From an uncultured bacterium (lineage in GTDB: Bacteria; Fidelibacterota; Marinisomatia; Marinisomatales; UBA1611), in the NCBI GenBank assembly GCA_938092125.1, contig CALKMQ010000175.1, positions 1 to 28,603 on the forward strand: DNA of 28,603 nt. Reading direction: 5' to 3'. The notes below the pieces were generated by a model, which saw only the letters and a list, made by a program, of their open reading frames with translations, did not search any database and was not told the DNA's origin. Of this stretch, positions 6,499 to 15,084 are shown piece after piece. Position 1 is the first letter of the stretch. The number at the start of each line of letters is the position of its first letter. A program made the position numbers and the translations under genes.

Positions 6499-7731
6499 CT
6501 ATCCTTCTCGCAAATTGTAAGCCGTACTAACACGATCTATTGCGACCATAAATGAAGCAATACGCATCGGGACCTTTTTGCTTTCTCTTATTGAATAAAC
6601 TTCATTAAACGCATTAACCATTTTTTGCTCTAGCTTTTCATTTATTTCTGACTCTGGCCATTTAAACTGTTGCAAATTTTGCACCCATTCAAAATAGGAT
6701 ACTGTAACACCTCCTGCATTTGTTAAAATATCAGGAATAATAGCTATTTTCTTTTTCCATAATTTGTCAGCCGCCTCACCAGTCACAGGCCCATTTGCTG
6801 CTTCAATGATAATTTTACAATTTAAAGAGTCTACATTTTGTTCATTAATTGCGCTACCTAATGCAGCAGGAATTAAAAAGTCACATTCTAATGCTAAAAG
6901 CTCTTCATTTGTAATTTTTTTACCTTGCTGGTAACCATCAATGGTTCTATGCTCATAATTATAATCAAATAGCTCATCAACATCAAAACCTCCAGGTTCG
7001 TAAAGACCACCACTGATATCACTAACGCCAATAATTTTGCAACCGTACTCGTGCAAAAATTTTGCTGCATAAGAACCAACATTTCCAAAACCTTGGACAA
7101 CAACCTTCGCTCCTTTAAGATCAATATTCCATTTTTCAGCAGCTTCACGAGTAATTATCGCTGTGCCTCTTCCGGTAGCAGCTTCTCTACCTTCTGACCC
7201 ACCTAATTCAAGCGGTTTTCCAGTAACAATTCCAGGTGTATAACCATGTGTTTGACTGTATTCATCCATGAACCAACTCATAACCTGGGCATTTGTATTT
7301 ACATCTGGAGCTGGGATGTCAATATTAACTCCAATGATTGGATCAATTGCTCGGAAAAACTTTCTAGAGATTCTTTCAAGCTCTGTTTTACTATAATCGC
7401 CTGGGTTAATACCGATTCCGCCTTTTCCGCCGCCATATGGGATGTCAATCAAAGCAGTTTTCCAAGTCATTAATGTCGCTAGTGATCTTACTTCTTCAAT
7501 GTCAACATGATGGTGATACCTAATTCCACCTTTAAATGGTCCTCTGGTATTGTTATGCTGCACTCTAAATCCGACAACACTATCTATTTCACCATTATCT
7601 TTCCTAAAAGGGATTTCTACTTTTAACTCTCTATCTGGCATTTCTAATGCCTTTGCGATATTGGACTTAAGACCTAAATTTTCTACAGCACTTTTGTAAG
7701 CTGTTCCAGTTGGATCTGAACTTGATGACAT
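6499..7731 (-). CDS. gdhA: Glutamate dehydrogenase, hexameric class
   Basis: A 410-residue enzyme for the reversible oxidative deamination of glutamate to 2-oxoglutarate and ammonia. Motifs are complete: the substrate lysines K67 (GPFKGGIRYH) and K91 (TWKTAL), the catalytic K103 in PYGGGKGGI and D143 in PAPDVNT, then the dinucleotide fold VVVQGFGNVGS (about 210-220). The second strand ends in GVSD with an acidic residue near 238, which usually points to NAD rather than NADP. Length is typical of the short bacterial/archaeal enzyme. AAGGA lies about 9 bases before the ATG. It follows the universal stress gene by 65 bases. With the peptidases in the window it suggests amino-acid catabolism. Confidence 0.96.
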   Translation of the reverse strand: MSSSSDPTGTAYKSAVENLGLKSNIAKALEMPDRELKVEIPFRKDNGEIDSVVGFRVQHNNTRGPFKGGIRYHHHVDIEEVRSLATLMTWKTALIDIPYGGGKGGIGINPGDYSKTELERISRKFFRAIDPIIGVNIDIPAPDVNTNAQVMSWFMDEYSQTHGYTPGIVTGKPLELGGSEGREAATGRGTAIITREAAEKWNIDLKGAKVVVQGFGNVGSYAAKFLHEYGCKIIGVSDISGGLYEPGGFDVDELFDYNYEHRTIDGYQQGKKITNEELLALECDFLIPAALGSAINEQNVDSLNCKIIIEAANGPVTGEAADKLWKKKIAIIPDILTNAGGVTVSYFEWVQNLQQFKWPESEINEKLEQKMVNAFNEVYSIRESKKVPMRIASFMVAIDRVSTAYNLREG

Positions 7732-7796
7732 ATTTTCATTCCTTATTTATTTTTAAACTTAATTATATAAATATTATGAAACTCATCTTTTGATAA

Positions 7797-8681
7797 TTAT
7801 TTAACAATTAAAATGGGAACATCAGACTCATTCATAACTGACAACGGCACACTTCCTTTAAAATACCTTTTTATTGGACTCATATTTGACGCTTTCATAA
7901 CAATTATTTTATTCTTATCAGCTTTTTTAATAATTTGATCTACGACTTCTCCCTCTTTTTCTTCATTTGTAAATTGAACGCCAGACCTTCGAATTAATTT
8001 TATTACCTTTTTTATAATATAGGATCTTTCCTGTTTTAAACTTTTTTTGTTAATTACTGTAAATATATCAATCCCAACATCAAGCGCCATAGCTACTCTA
8101 ATTGCGTACTTCGCTACCTTCATCATTCCATCAGCATTGTTCAATGGCAATAAAATTTTATCAAATTTTTGATTATCATAATTATTAACGATTAATACAG
8201 AGCTATTAATATATTGTAAAAGATCGTGAGACATGTTTCTCTTCTTACTTTTACCTAATATAGTAACATCATATTTACCATACTGCACCTCATCTCTTAG
8301 TTCAGAAATAATGTCTCCATTTCTTAAAATAAGATTTACATCATCGCAAACTGTTCCTGATAAATAAACAAGTTTTCTGTCTTCGCCATCATCTATTAAC
8401 CTATTTTTAGGAAACCCTGTCTTAATTTGTTTTGAATCAATTAATTTATTATCCGATAAATAATTAAATGCCCACTCGAGCACGTCCACTCCTGGGGGAT
8501 CAAAATCCCAAGATTCCATTTGATCTTGCGCAAGCTCAACGAGATGAGAACTGAATTCACTGATTTTTTCACCAACATCAATAATTGTAGTCTTAGCATG
8601 AAAAGCTTGAGCAACTTTCATGCCCAACCGAAGAGTTGGTGCTGAGAACTCTTTACTTCCAATAGCAATTAATATTTTCAT
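7797..8681 (-). CDS. Tandem universal stress protein (two Usp domains)
   Basis: A 294-residue cytoplasmic protein with two Usp folds. Domain 1 covers about 1-145 (starts MKILIAIGSKEFSAPTLRLG, ends SSVLIV) and domain 2 about 150-294 (starts FDKILLPLNNADG, ends SDVPILIVK). The ATP-binding G-x2-G-x9-G-S signature is incomplete. In domain 2 only the final GS (FKGSVPLSVM) remains, and domain 1 has LGKSKKRNMSHDLL in place of it, so nucleotide binding is doubtful. It starts 20 bases after the SLC13-type permease gene and is surely co-transcribed with it. Usp proteins are often paired with transporters as regulatory partners, which is the simplest reading here. Confidence 0.85.
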   Translation of the reverse strand: MKILIAIGSKEFSAPTLRLGMKVAQAFHAKTTIIDVGEKISEFSSHLVELAQDQMESWDFDPPGVDVLEWAFNYLSDNKLIDSKQIKTGFPKNRLIDDGEDRKLVYLSGTVCDDVNLILRNGDIISELRDEVQYGKYDVTILGKSKKRNMSHDLLQYINSSVLIVNNYDNQKFDKILLPLNNADGMMKVAKYAIRVAMALDVGIDIFTVINKKSLKQERSYIIKKVIKLIRRSGVQFTNEEKEGEVVDQIIKKADKNKIIVMKASNMSPIKRYFKGSVPLSVMNESDVPILIVK

Positions 8682-8701
8682 ATATCGACCTTATTATTTT
8701 A

Positions 8702-10114
8702 CTAATTAAATAGTGGCCAGTAGATATTTACATAAGCTATTAACAGCAATATTGATATCATTCCAACCCTAAAACCAATTTTTATAAAATCTTTTGCTCT
8801 AATCATACCGCTTGAATAGACAATCGTACAAGCAGGGGCAGCAACCGCAGTGAAATAACTAAAAGCAGACGACATTGCTGTCAATAGTCCTATATTTAAT
8901 ATTTCAGGAACCAAATTCAAATTTATAGGCCCTAGAACTGCTACGGTTGCGGAGCTCGATAGAACGTTTGACATGCTTGTTGTAATTACTATGACTACAA
9001 GCTCCCTAAAAAATGGAATTGTTTCCATAAAAGTTCCCAAAAAATAAATTAACTTATCGGCCAGCCACATTGCTCCACCTGTTTTGCTAATACTCGTACC
9101 AAGCGATATTGTTGCACCAAAAAGAATGATTACACCCCAATGTGTATGTTTATTTAAATCGCTCCATTTTACAAATCCACCTAATAAATATAGGAAAACG
9201 CCCGTAAGAGCTATGGTCCCGAGCCCAAATTTTTCACTAAAAAACACCCACCCAGATAATATAAAAACAAAAATCAAGACAGTTAATGTACTGCGTCCAG
9301 TAATAGCTCTAGATCTGGCCACTTTTATTACTAATTTTCTTACACTACTATCAAGAATTCTATGCTCAGGTTTAAATGTTTTCATAATAATCCAACTAAC
9401 TATTGGTATTTGTAAAAAAATAAAAGGATAAACTCTTATCATCCATTCAAAATAAGAAATAGAGATACCTGCTTGATTTAAGTAATTTAGCATAATGACG
9501 TTCCTACCACCTCCAGAAGGAGTTCCAACGGAACCGATTAAGCATCCATAAGCAATCGAAAAAAGAATAACTGCCGATAAGTTTTTTACTCCAGAGGGAT
9601 TAGCTGAAGTAAATCTAATAAGTGTCATTCCAATTGGTAACATGATTGCAGCTACCGTGTGCTCTCCAATAAAAGAAGACAATACCGCAGAAATAGATAA
9701 AAACCCTATAGCAATGCCAGCGGTTTTATTTCCAGTGAATTTAAGAATTCCCAAAGCTATGCGTGAATCCCAGCCTTGTTTAATTATTACCACAGCAAGC
9801 ATAAGTGAGCCCATTATAAAAAAGACAGCATCACTCATAAATGACTTAGATATACCATCAACAGTGTCAACTCCTCCGTAAATTTGCGCAATGAGTATAA
9901 AAATTGCCACAGCTGGCAATGGTATTGGCTCTTTGATTATCAATATTAAGGATACAATTAATATTGTCATTGAAATTTTAGCCTCAATCTGCAGATCGTG
10001 AGGCGTAGGAAGAGCTAATAATAATGCCCCTAAGCCCAAAGCATAAAGGAACCACTTTTTTTGGGTAGCCCAAAACAAGAAATTGCTTAGGGATATATTG
10101 GAAAACCCCAACAA
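8702..10114 (-). CDS. SLC13/DASS-like anion permease with altered SNT motifs
   Basis: A 470-residue inner-membrane protein with about eleven to thirteen hydrophobic helices in the DASS (divalent anion:Na+ symporter) arrangement. The two repeat hairpins are recognisable as SSFIGEHTVAAIMLPIG and SNVLSSSATVAVLGPI. In characterised family members both carry Ser-Asn-Thr that builds the Na+ and carboxylate sites. Here the first reads GEH and the second SSS. The segment after the first hairpin is GSVGTPSGGGRNVIML. Substrate (dicarboxylate, sulfate or other) and ion coupling are therefore open. The start is a TTG at 10112-10114, the only plausible start after an in-frame stop at 10124-10126. It is the first gene of the unit with the Usp protein and has a PerR-box-like palindrome 33 bases upstream. 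Confidence 0.82.
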   Translation of the reverse strand: MLGFSNISLSNFLFWATQKKWFLYALGLGALLLALPTPHDLQIEAKISMTILIVSLILIIKEPIPLPAVAIFILIAQIYGGVDTVDGISKSFMSDAVFFIMGSLMLAVVIIKQGWDSRIALGILKFTGNKTAGIAIGFLSISAVLSSFIGEHTVAAIMLPIGMTLIRFTSANPSGVKNLSAVILFSIAYGCLIGSVGTPSGGGRNVIMLNYLNQAGISISYFEWMIRVYPFIFLQIPIVSWIIMKTFKPEHRILDSSVRKLVIKVARSRAITGRSTLTVLIFVFILSGWVFFSEKFGLGTIALTGVFLYLLGGFVKWSDLNKHTHWGVIILFGATISLGTSISKTGGAMWLADKLIYFLGTFMETIPFFRELVVIVITTSMSNVLSSSATVAVLGPINLNLVPEILNIGLLTAMSSAFSYFTAVAAPACTIVYSSGMIRAKDFIKIGFRVGMISILLLIAYVNIYWPLFN

Positions 10115-10146
10115 ACTAGTTTTTTAAAGTTTTTTTATATGTTATC

Positions 10147-10161
10147 AAGTAATGATTAATT
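10147..10161. promoter_or_regulatory. Candidate second PerR-type box upstream of the permease gene
   Basis: AAGTAATGATTAATT is an imperfect 7-1-7 palindrome (6 of 7 arm pairs). It shares the 11-base core AGTAATGATTA with the reverse strand of the operator beside perR (12 of 15 positions overall). It lies 33 bases before the permease start in a 141-base divergent spacer that otherwise shows only AT-rich sequence. The region is AT-rich, so chance similarity is possible. Confidence 0.35.
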
Positions 10162-10255
10162 TTTATTTAAACATTTTATAAAAAAATATTTTACGCTTAT
10201 TACGGATAACAAATATATTCGAACTGGCAAATACTTAACAATAAATAATAACATT

Positions 10256-10840
10256 ATGATAAAAATTCCACTATTCCCTTTAAATATGATTGTTTTACCG
10301 TTTGAGAAAGTGCCGCTTCATATTTTCGAAGACAGATATAAGAAAATGATTTCAAATTCAATTGAAAATAATAGTCCTTTTGGAATAGTCTCAAATAATA
10401 GAGGCTCTGTGGACAAAATCGGATGTTCTTTAAATGTAACCAAGGTCATCAAGCATTATGAAACTGGTGAATATGATTTAATAGCCACCGGAAAAAAATG
10501 TTTTCAAATATTAGATAAAACAAAGAAAAATGATCTTTGGATTGGCAATATTGAATACTTGAAAAACCCTGTAATCGAACACGGGAGTTTATTAAAGTCC
10601 GTTCAAAATAAATATCTTGAGCTGATTATAAAAATTGGCAAAGAGAAAAACTTTGAGCTATATATGGATAAAGAAATTTCCTTTCAATTTTTAGAAGGCA
10701 TATCCCTTCCGATAGACATAAAAAGAAATATTCTTCTTTTAGAAAACGAAATGAAACGTTTATTCTATGTACATGATTTGTTTGATAAAGTTCTGGCCCA
10801 GGATATTCAAAATAGTGAAAATAATCTACCTAAAGCTTAA
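10256..10840 (+). CDS. Stand-alone Lon protease N-terminal (substrate-binding) domain protein
   Basis: A 194-residue soluble protein matching the Lon N-terminal (LAN/PF02190) domain. It opens IPLFPLNMIVLPFEKVPLHIFEDRYKKMI, followed by FGIV, then the strand pattern GCSLNVTKVIKHYETGEYDLIATGKKCFQIL, and a helical C-terminal half. No AAA+ ATPase or Ser-Lys protease domain follows, so it cannot degrade proteins alone. Such single-domain proteins are common in bacteria and their role is not settled; protein binding or adaptor function is inferred. No strong SD is visible. Its stop codon is immediately followed by the stop codon of rpiB on the other strand, leaving no room for a terminator between the convergent genes. 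Confidence 0.87.
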   Translation: MIKIPLFPLNMIVLPFEKVPLHIFEDRYKKMISNSIENNSPFGIVSNNRGSVDKIGCSLNVTKVIKHYETGEYDLIATGKKCFQILDKTKKNDLWIGNIEYLKNPVIEHGSLLKSVQNKYLELIIKIGKEKNFELYMDKEISFQFLEGISLPIDIKRNILLLENEMKRLFYVHDLFDKVLAQDIQNSENNLPKA

Positions 10841-11281
10841 TTAGTACTCATCTAATTTTTCTATTCTCCTCAAGTGTCTTCCACCTTCAAAGTCTATAGA
10901 TAACCAAATTTTTATTATTTCATACATTTCTTTTTCCGTCATAAATCTTGCGCCCAATGATAATATATTTGCATCATTATGCTGCCGAGAAAGTTTAATT
11001 ATGTCATCTGGACCATTGTAAAAAACTGCAGCCCTTACGCCTTTTACCCTATTTGCCGCCATTGCCTCACCTTGCCCTGAACCACCTAAAATGATTCCTT
11101 TACTATTCTTATCTTCTGAAACTGCCAGAGCACATGGAAAAATAAAATCAGGATAATCATCAAGCGCATCATATTTATAGGCGCCATGATCAATTACTTC
11201 GTGATCCATTTCTGAAAGATATATTTTGATTTTATCTTTTAGATCTAATCCAGCATGATCAGTTGCCAAATGAATAATCAC
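10841..11281 (-). CDS. rpiB: Ribose-5-phosphate isomerase B (RpiB/LacAB family)
   Basis: A 146-residue cytoplasmic enzyme interconverting ribose-5-phosphate and ribulose-5-phosphate. It begins IIHLATDHAGLDLK with the conserved DHAG phosphate/sugar loop. The active-site loop is GGSGQGEAMAANR, so the catalytic cysteine of the E. coli-type enzyme is replaced by Ser68 while E72 is present. This is the arrangement of Mycobacterium tuberculosis RpiB, where a glutamate acts as base. The C-terminal RHLRRIEKL segment is typical. The start is GTG, overlapping the tkt stop as GTGA, which implies translational coupling. It closes the pentose-phosphate operon. An allose-6-phosphate activity cannot be excluded. 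Confidence 0.92.
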   Translation of the reverse strand: MIIHLATDHAGLDLKDKIKIYLSEMDHEVIDHGAYKYDALDDYPDFIFPCALAVSEDKNSKGIILGGSGQGEAMAANRVKGVRAAVFYNGPDDIIKLSRQHNDANILSLGARFMTEKEMYEIIKIWLSIDFEGGRHLRRIEKLDEY

Positions 11282-13305
11282 AATAACCTACCTAAGGATT
11301 CATTAATTTTTTCAATTACTTTATCACAAGTAAAACCAAATTTTTCCGCTAAATCCGCCGCAGGAGCAGAGTTTCCAAAATGATTGATACCTATTGAAAG
11401 TCCATACCTGCCAATATATTTTTCCCAACCCTGTGTGACACCTGCTTCAATTGAGACTTTCAAACTTCCTCTTTTAGGAATCAATTTTTCCTTGTATTCA
11501 TTAGGTTGCATATCAAACAGTTCCCAACAAGGCATACTTACTATTCGTATTTTTTTGTCATTCAATTTATTTGCAACTTCTATAGCCAGACTTACCTCTG
11601 AACCAGAAGCAAGTATCACTATTTCAGGAATACCTGAACAATCAAGTAAAGTATAAGCGCCCTTAGTCACATTGTCATCAACTTGATTTTGACTGCCCTC
11701 TATTATAGGAACACCTTGTCTGGTTAATATCAAAGCAGAAGGGGTCGAATCATTCTTTAATGCTAGTTTCATACAAGATGCAGTTTCTTTTGCATCTGCC
11801 GGTCTATATACACAAAAATCTGGAATAGCTCTGAGGCTCATAATCTGCTCAACCGGCTGATGCGTTGGCCCGTCTTCTCCAACATAAAATGAGTCATGAG
11901 TGAATTCATGAATCACTCTTATTTTTTGAAGCGCAGCTAATCTAAGTGCCGGACGTTCGTAATCAGCAAATACCAAAAATGTCCCCCCGAATGGTATCAA
12001 ACCACCATGCAGAGCAATGCCATTCATCATAGCTGCCATAGGAAACTCCCTTACTCCAAACGGAATATTCCTTCCAGACTGATTTATTTTAGTAAAATCA
12101 CCGAATTTTTCAGCAAAATTACCCGTATAATTGGAAGGCTCTAAATCAGCAGACCCTCCCACAAGTTGAGGAAAATCATCGGCAATAGAATCTAATACTG
12201 CTCCAAAAGCTTTCCTCGTTGCAAGCTCTTCCCCAGCACTGAAATCTGGAGTATCGAAATCTGAAATAATTTTCTCAGATATCGTGCTAGCTATAATATT
12301 TTTTAGTTTTGAACTACTACTTAATTTTTTGTAGGTATCTGACCATTTGTCTTCTAAATCAGTCAAATCATTAAATCTCGTACGAAAATGCTCAATCACT
12401 TGCTCAGGGACAAAAAACTTTTTATCTGGTAATCCAAGCTTCTTTTTTGTGAGATCAATTTCATCTTGAGATAATGGCGCCCCATGAGTGTTGTGGTCTT
12501 TCTCCATATTTGCACTACCCTTTGCCATTACAGTATTACCAATAATGATACTTGGTTTGTTCATTACCTTTGCAGTCTCAATAGCAAAGTGCATAGCACT
12601 ATGATCATGCCCGTCAATCGTTTGTACATTCCAACCCAAACCTTCAAATACAGTGGCATAATCAACAGAATCAGACCTAGAAACTTTTCCAGAAATTTGG
12701 GCATCATTTGCATCATAATAAACCACAAGTTTTTTGAGTCCCAAGTGCCCCGCTATTGCAGCTGCACCTAATGAAACAGGCTCTTGCAAATCTCCATCAG
12801 TGGCCAGGACATAAGTAAAGTGGTCAATTAATTTTTGATTACTTTCCTTATCACTCGTCACCTCATTTAGATACGCTTCAGCAAATGCCATACCAACACC
12901 CATTGCAAAACCTTGTCCAAGTGGACCTGTGGTACACTCCACTCCTTTGATATCTACTTCTGGATGACCAGGCGTTTGACTTCCTAGCTGTCTAAATTTT
13001 TTCAATTCAGATAATTTCATCCAGCCTACCATATGCAAAATACCATATTGTAACATCGACATATGTCCGCCTGATAAAACGAACCTATCTCTGTCAAACC
13101 ATTCAGGGTTTTGAGGACTATATTTCAGATAATCTTTAAATAATAAATAAATAAAATCAGCCGAGCTCATAGCTCCCCCAGGGTGGCCACTATTAGCTTT
13201 TCTCACACCATCCATAATTAGACCTTTAAGAACAGCTATACTGAACTGATCTTTATCAGTAATTGACCAGTATTCAAAAGAATCTAAATTCTTGTAAGTA
13301 TGCAT
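11278..13305 (-). CDS. tkt: Transketolase
   Basis: A 675-residue thiamine-diphosphate enzyme that moves two-carbon units between sugar phosphates in the non-oxidative pentose phosphate pathway. Visible motifs: H41 in NSGHPGGAMS; the diphosphate motif ATDGDLQEP (D170-G-D172) closing with N200 in YYDAND; H274 in HNTHGAPL; the catalytic glutamate E420 in GVREFPMAAMMNG; and GEDGPTHQPVEQ. All three domains (PP, Pyr and C-terminal) are present and the length is normal. The thiamine motif has Pro where the family usually has Gly (QEP for x-EG). AAGGA precedes the ATG. It sits between lemA and rpiB, with rpe two genes upstream, giving three collinear pentose-phosphate enzymes. Confidence 0.97.
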   Translation of the reverse strand: MHTYKNLDSFEYWSITDKDQFSIAVLKGLIMDGVRKANSGHPGGAMSSADFIYLLFKDYLKYSPQNPEWFDRDRFVLSGGHMSMLQYGILHMVGWMKLSELKKFRQLGSQTPGHPEVDIKGVECTTGPLGQGFAMGVGMAFAEAYLNEVTSDKESNQKLIDHFTYVLATDGDLQEPVSLGAAAIAGHLGLKKLVVYYDANDAQISGKVSRSDSVDYATVFEGLGWNVQTIDGHDHSAMHFAIETAKVMNKPSIIIGNTVMAKGSANMEKDHNTHGAPLSQDEIDLTKKKLGLPDKKFFVPEQVIEHFRTRFNDLTDLEDKWSDTYKKLSSSSKLKNIIASTISEKIISDFDTPDFSAGEELATRKAFGAVLDSIADDFPQLVGGSADLEPSNYTGNFAEKFGDFTKINQSGRNIPFGVREFPMAAMMNGIALHGGLIPFGGTFLVFADYERPALRLAALQKIRVIHEFTHDSFYVGEDGPTHQPVEQIMSLRAIPDFCVYRPADAKETASCMKLALKNDSTPSALILTRQGVPIIEGSQNQVDDNVTKGAYTLLDCSGIPEIVILASGSEVSLAIEVANKLNDKKIRIVSMPCWELFDMQPNEYKEKLIPKRGSLKVSIEAGVTQGWEKYIGRYGLSIGINHFGNSAPAADLAEKFGFTCDKVIEKINESLGRLL

Positions 13306-13336
13306 AAATTTTTCCTTAAATGTGTTTGAAATTTAT

Positions 13337-13921
13337 TTAATAAAAATTTTTTTCTGAAAGACTGTCTAAATCAATACCAGGATCTTTTATCTTATTTTTA
13401 TCTACTTTGAATATTTCTTCTTCTTTTAGACTCAATGCTCTGGCGACAAAAGTATCCGGAATAGACTGAATACGAATATTATAATTATTAACGCTCTCAT
13501 TATATAATTCTCTTCTATCTGAAATTTCATTTTCTAAGCCACTTATTCTGCCCTGAAGCTTAAGAAAATTTTCATTTGAGTTAAGTTCAGGATAAGCTTC
13601 AGATAAAGCAAAAACAGATTTTAAAGCTTTTGATATTTGATTATCTGCATCAGCTTTTTCATCAATACTGCTTGCACCTAAAAAAGAATCCCTTGATTCC
13701 AAAATATTATCCAACATAATTTTTCCATGTTTTACGAAAGATTTTAAGACCTTGACCAATTTGGGAATTTCATCAGTGCGCTGAATTAAAAGCACATTAA
13801 TATTAGCCCATGATTTTTTTATATTCTCTTTAACCTGAACTAGACCATTATATACAGTAAATAGCCAGGAGATAATTCCGAGGACAATCAAAACAACCAT
13901 AAACGTTATTACTATGTTCAT
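13337..13921 (-). CDS. LemA family protein
   Basis: A 194-residue protein anchored by one N-terminal membrane helix (about residues 4-25, IVITFMVVLIVLGIISWLF), followed by a mostly helical soluble part. The segments YNGLVQVKENIKKSWANINVLLIQRTDEIPKLV and ENEISDRRELYNESVNNYN are the hallmarks of LemA. The family has no firmly established biochemical activity. Many genomes pair lemA with a TPM-domain gene, but none is here; instead it is inserted between rpe and tkt with gaps of 19 and 31 bases, so it is part of that operon. No strong SD is visible. Confidence 0.92.
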   Translation of the reverse strand: MNIVITFMVVLIVLGIISWLFTVYNGLVQVKENIKKSWANINVLLIQRTDEIPKLVKVLKSFVKHGKIMLDNILESRDSFLGASSIDEKADADNQISKALKSVFALSEAYPELNSNENFLKLQGRISGLENEISDRRELYNESVNNYNIRIQSIPDTFVARALSLKEEEIFKVDKNKIKDPGIDLDSLSEKNFY

Positions 13922-13940
13922 AGCTTGCTTCTATTATTTT

Positions 13941-14621
13941 TTAAGAGACATTAATTGATTTAGCATTTGCATAAAAATCTTTAATGACTTTCTGTGGGTT
14001 TTTTGAGCCAAATACTTCAGAACCTGCTACTAAAATATCCCCGCCAGCCAAAATGACCTCCGCAGCGTTGTGGAGTTTGATTCCTCCATCAACTTGGATT
14101 TGAACTCTTTCTAAACAATTATCTTTAAGATATTTTTTTATTTCGGTAATTCGCTTTGTCGAATCTTTAATATAACCTTGACCACCAAATCCCGGTTCAA
14201 CGCTCATAACAAGAACTAAATCAATTTTATCTAAATATGGTATAATTTCAATAAATGGCGTTGATGGTTTTAGCGAAATTCCAACCATCTTCCCAGTTGA
14301 ACGAATCAAATCAATAACTTCTTCAGGATTATCAGATGCCTCGATATGAAAAGTTATGTTGTCTGCACCAGCTCTAGCGAATGGCTCTACTAAGTTTTCA
14401 GGGTTAAGGACCATCATATGAACATCAATAAATTTTTTAGTGCTTTTTCGCAATGATTTAACTACTGGAGGACCAATAGTCAAATTAGGAACAAATTGAT
14501 TATCCATTACATCAACATGAATCCAATCAGCCCCTCCCTCGTCACAAATTTGCAATGCTCCCTGCAAGTTTGAAAAATCTGCAGATAGGATTGATGGTGC
14601 AAGCTTAAATTCTGAATACAT
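13941..14621 (-). CDS. rpe: Ribulose-phosphate 3-epimerase
   Basis: A 226-residue TIM-barrel enzyme converting ribulose-5-phosphate to xylulose-5-phosphate. Family motifs are complete: LAPSILSADF (7-16), IHVDVMDNQFVPNLTIGP with metal ligands H35 and D37, VHMM with H68, MSVEPGFGGQ (139-148) and VDGGI with D178. Phosphate-binding GG and AGSEVFG are at the C-terminal end. Length is normal. The SD is poor. It is followed by lemA, tkt and rpiB, so the operon supplies the non-oxidative interconversion of pentose phosphates. No oxidative-branch gene (zwf, gnd) or transaldolase is in the window. Confidence 0.97.
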   Translation of the reverse strand: MYSEFKLAPSILSADFSNLQGALQICDEGGADWIHVDVMDNQFVPNLTIGPPVVKSLRKSTKKFIDVHMMVLNPENLVEPFARAGADNITFHIEASDNPEEVIDLIRSTGKMVGISLKPSTPFIEIIPYLDKIDLVLVMSVEPGFGGQGYIKDSTKRITEIKKYLKDNCLERVQIQVDGGIKLHNAAEVILAGGDILVAGSEVFGSKNPQKVIKDFYANAKSINVS

Positions 14622-14675
14622 CTTTAGAAAAGTAATTTAAATAAAATCATTGAAAAGTCATACAAATCTAGACTA

Positions 14676-15080
14676 CTAGAGATAAATAAAATTTATTTCC
14701 TTATTCATATCGGGATGTAAACTTTTGTGTACAGGACATGCTAACGCGGCTTTTTCTAGTCGCTTTCGATCTTTTTCACTAATACGTTTATTCATTTTAA
14801 TTTCAATAACCACATCGCTAATCATTCTGGGGCTAGCGCTCATAATTTTTTTAACTGAAGCACTCGTACCTGATATATCTAATCCGTTCTTCTCGGCTGC
14901 AATTGCCATAATAGTAATCATGCAGGAACCAAGTGCTGTTGCAACCAAATCAGTTGGGGAAAAAGCTTCTCCTTTTCCGTTATTGTCAATAGGCGCGTCC
15001 GTTATAATTTTTTCACCTGAAGCAATATGCTCTGACTCAGTTCTTAAATTGTCTCTGTAAACTATTTTTGATGTACTCAT
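14676..15080 (-). CDS. OsmC family protein (peroxiredoxin-like)
   Basis: A 134-residue soluble protein of the OsmC/Ohr superfamily, thiol peroxidases acting on organic hydroperoxides. The two redox cysteines are C53 (ALGSCMITIMAI) and C115 (ALACPVHKSL). FSPTDLVATALGSC and LxDISG are typical of the OsmC/YhfA branch rather than Ohr. I chose the ATG at 15080 because it fits the family N-terminus (MSTSKIVYRDNLRTES). A GTG at 15125 would add 15 residues overlapping the dipeptidase gene without family support. An excellent AAGGAGG lies 15 bases upstream, inside the dipeptidase 3' end, farther than usual. It starts 4 bases after the dipeptidase stop. Confidence 0.88.
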   Translation of the reverse strand: MSTSKIVYRDNLRTESEHIASGEKIITDAPIDNNGKGEAFSPTDLVATALGSCMITIMAIAAEKNGLDISGTSASVKKIMSASPRMISDVVIEIKMNKRISEKDRKRLEKAALACPVHKSLHPDMNKEINFIYL

Positions 15081-15084
15081 GATT

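Noticed and set aside
14667..14680. Small inverted repeat TCTAG-ACTA-CTAGA near the OsmC stop
   Set aside because: The 5-base AT-rich stem has no T-run and overlaps a stop codon; it is too weak for a terminator or operator call.
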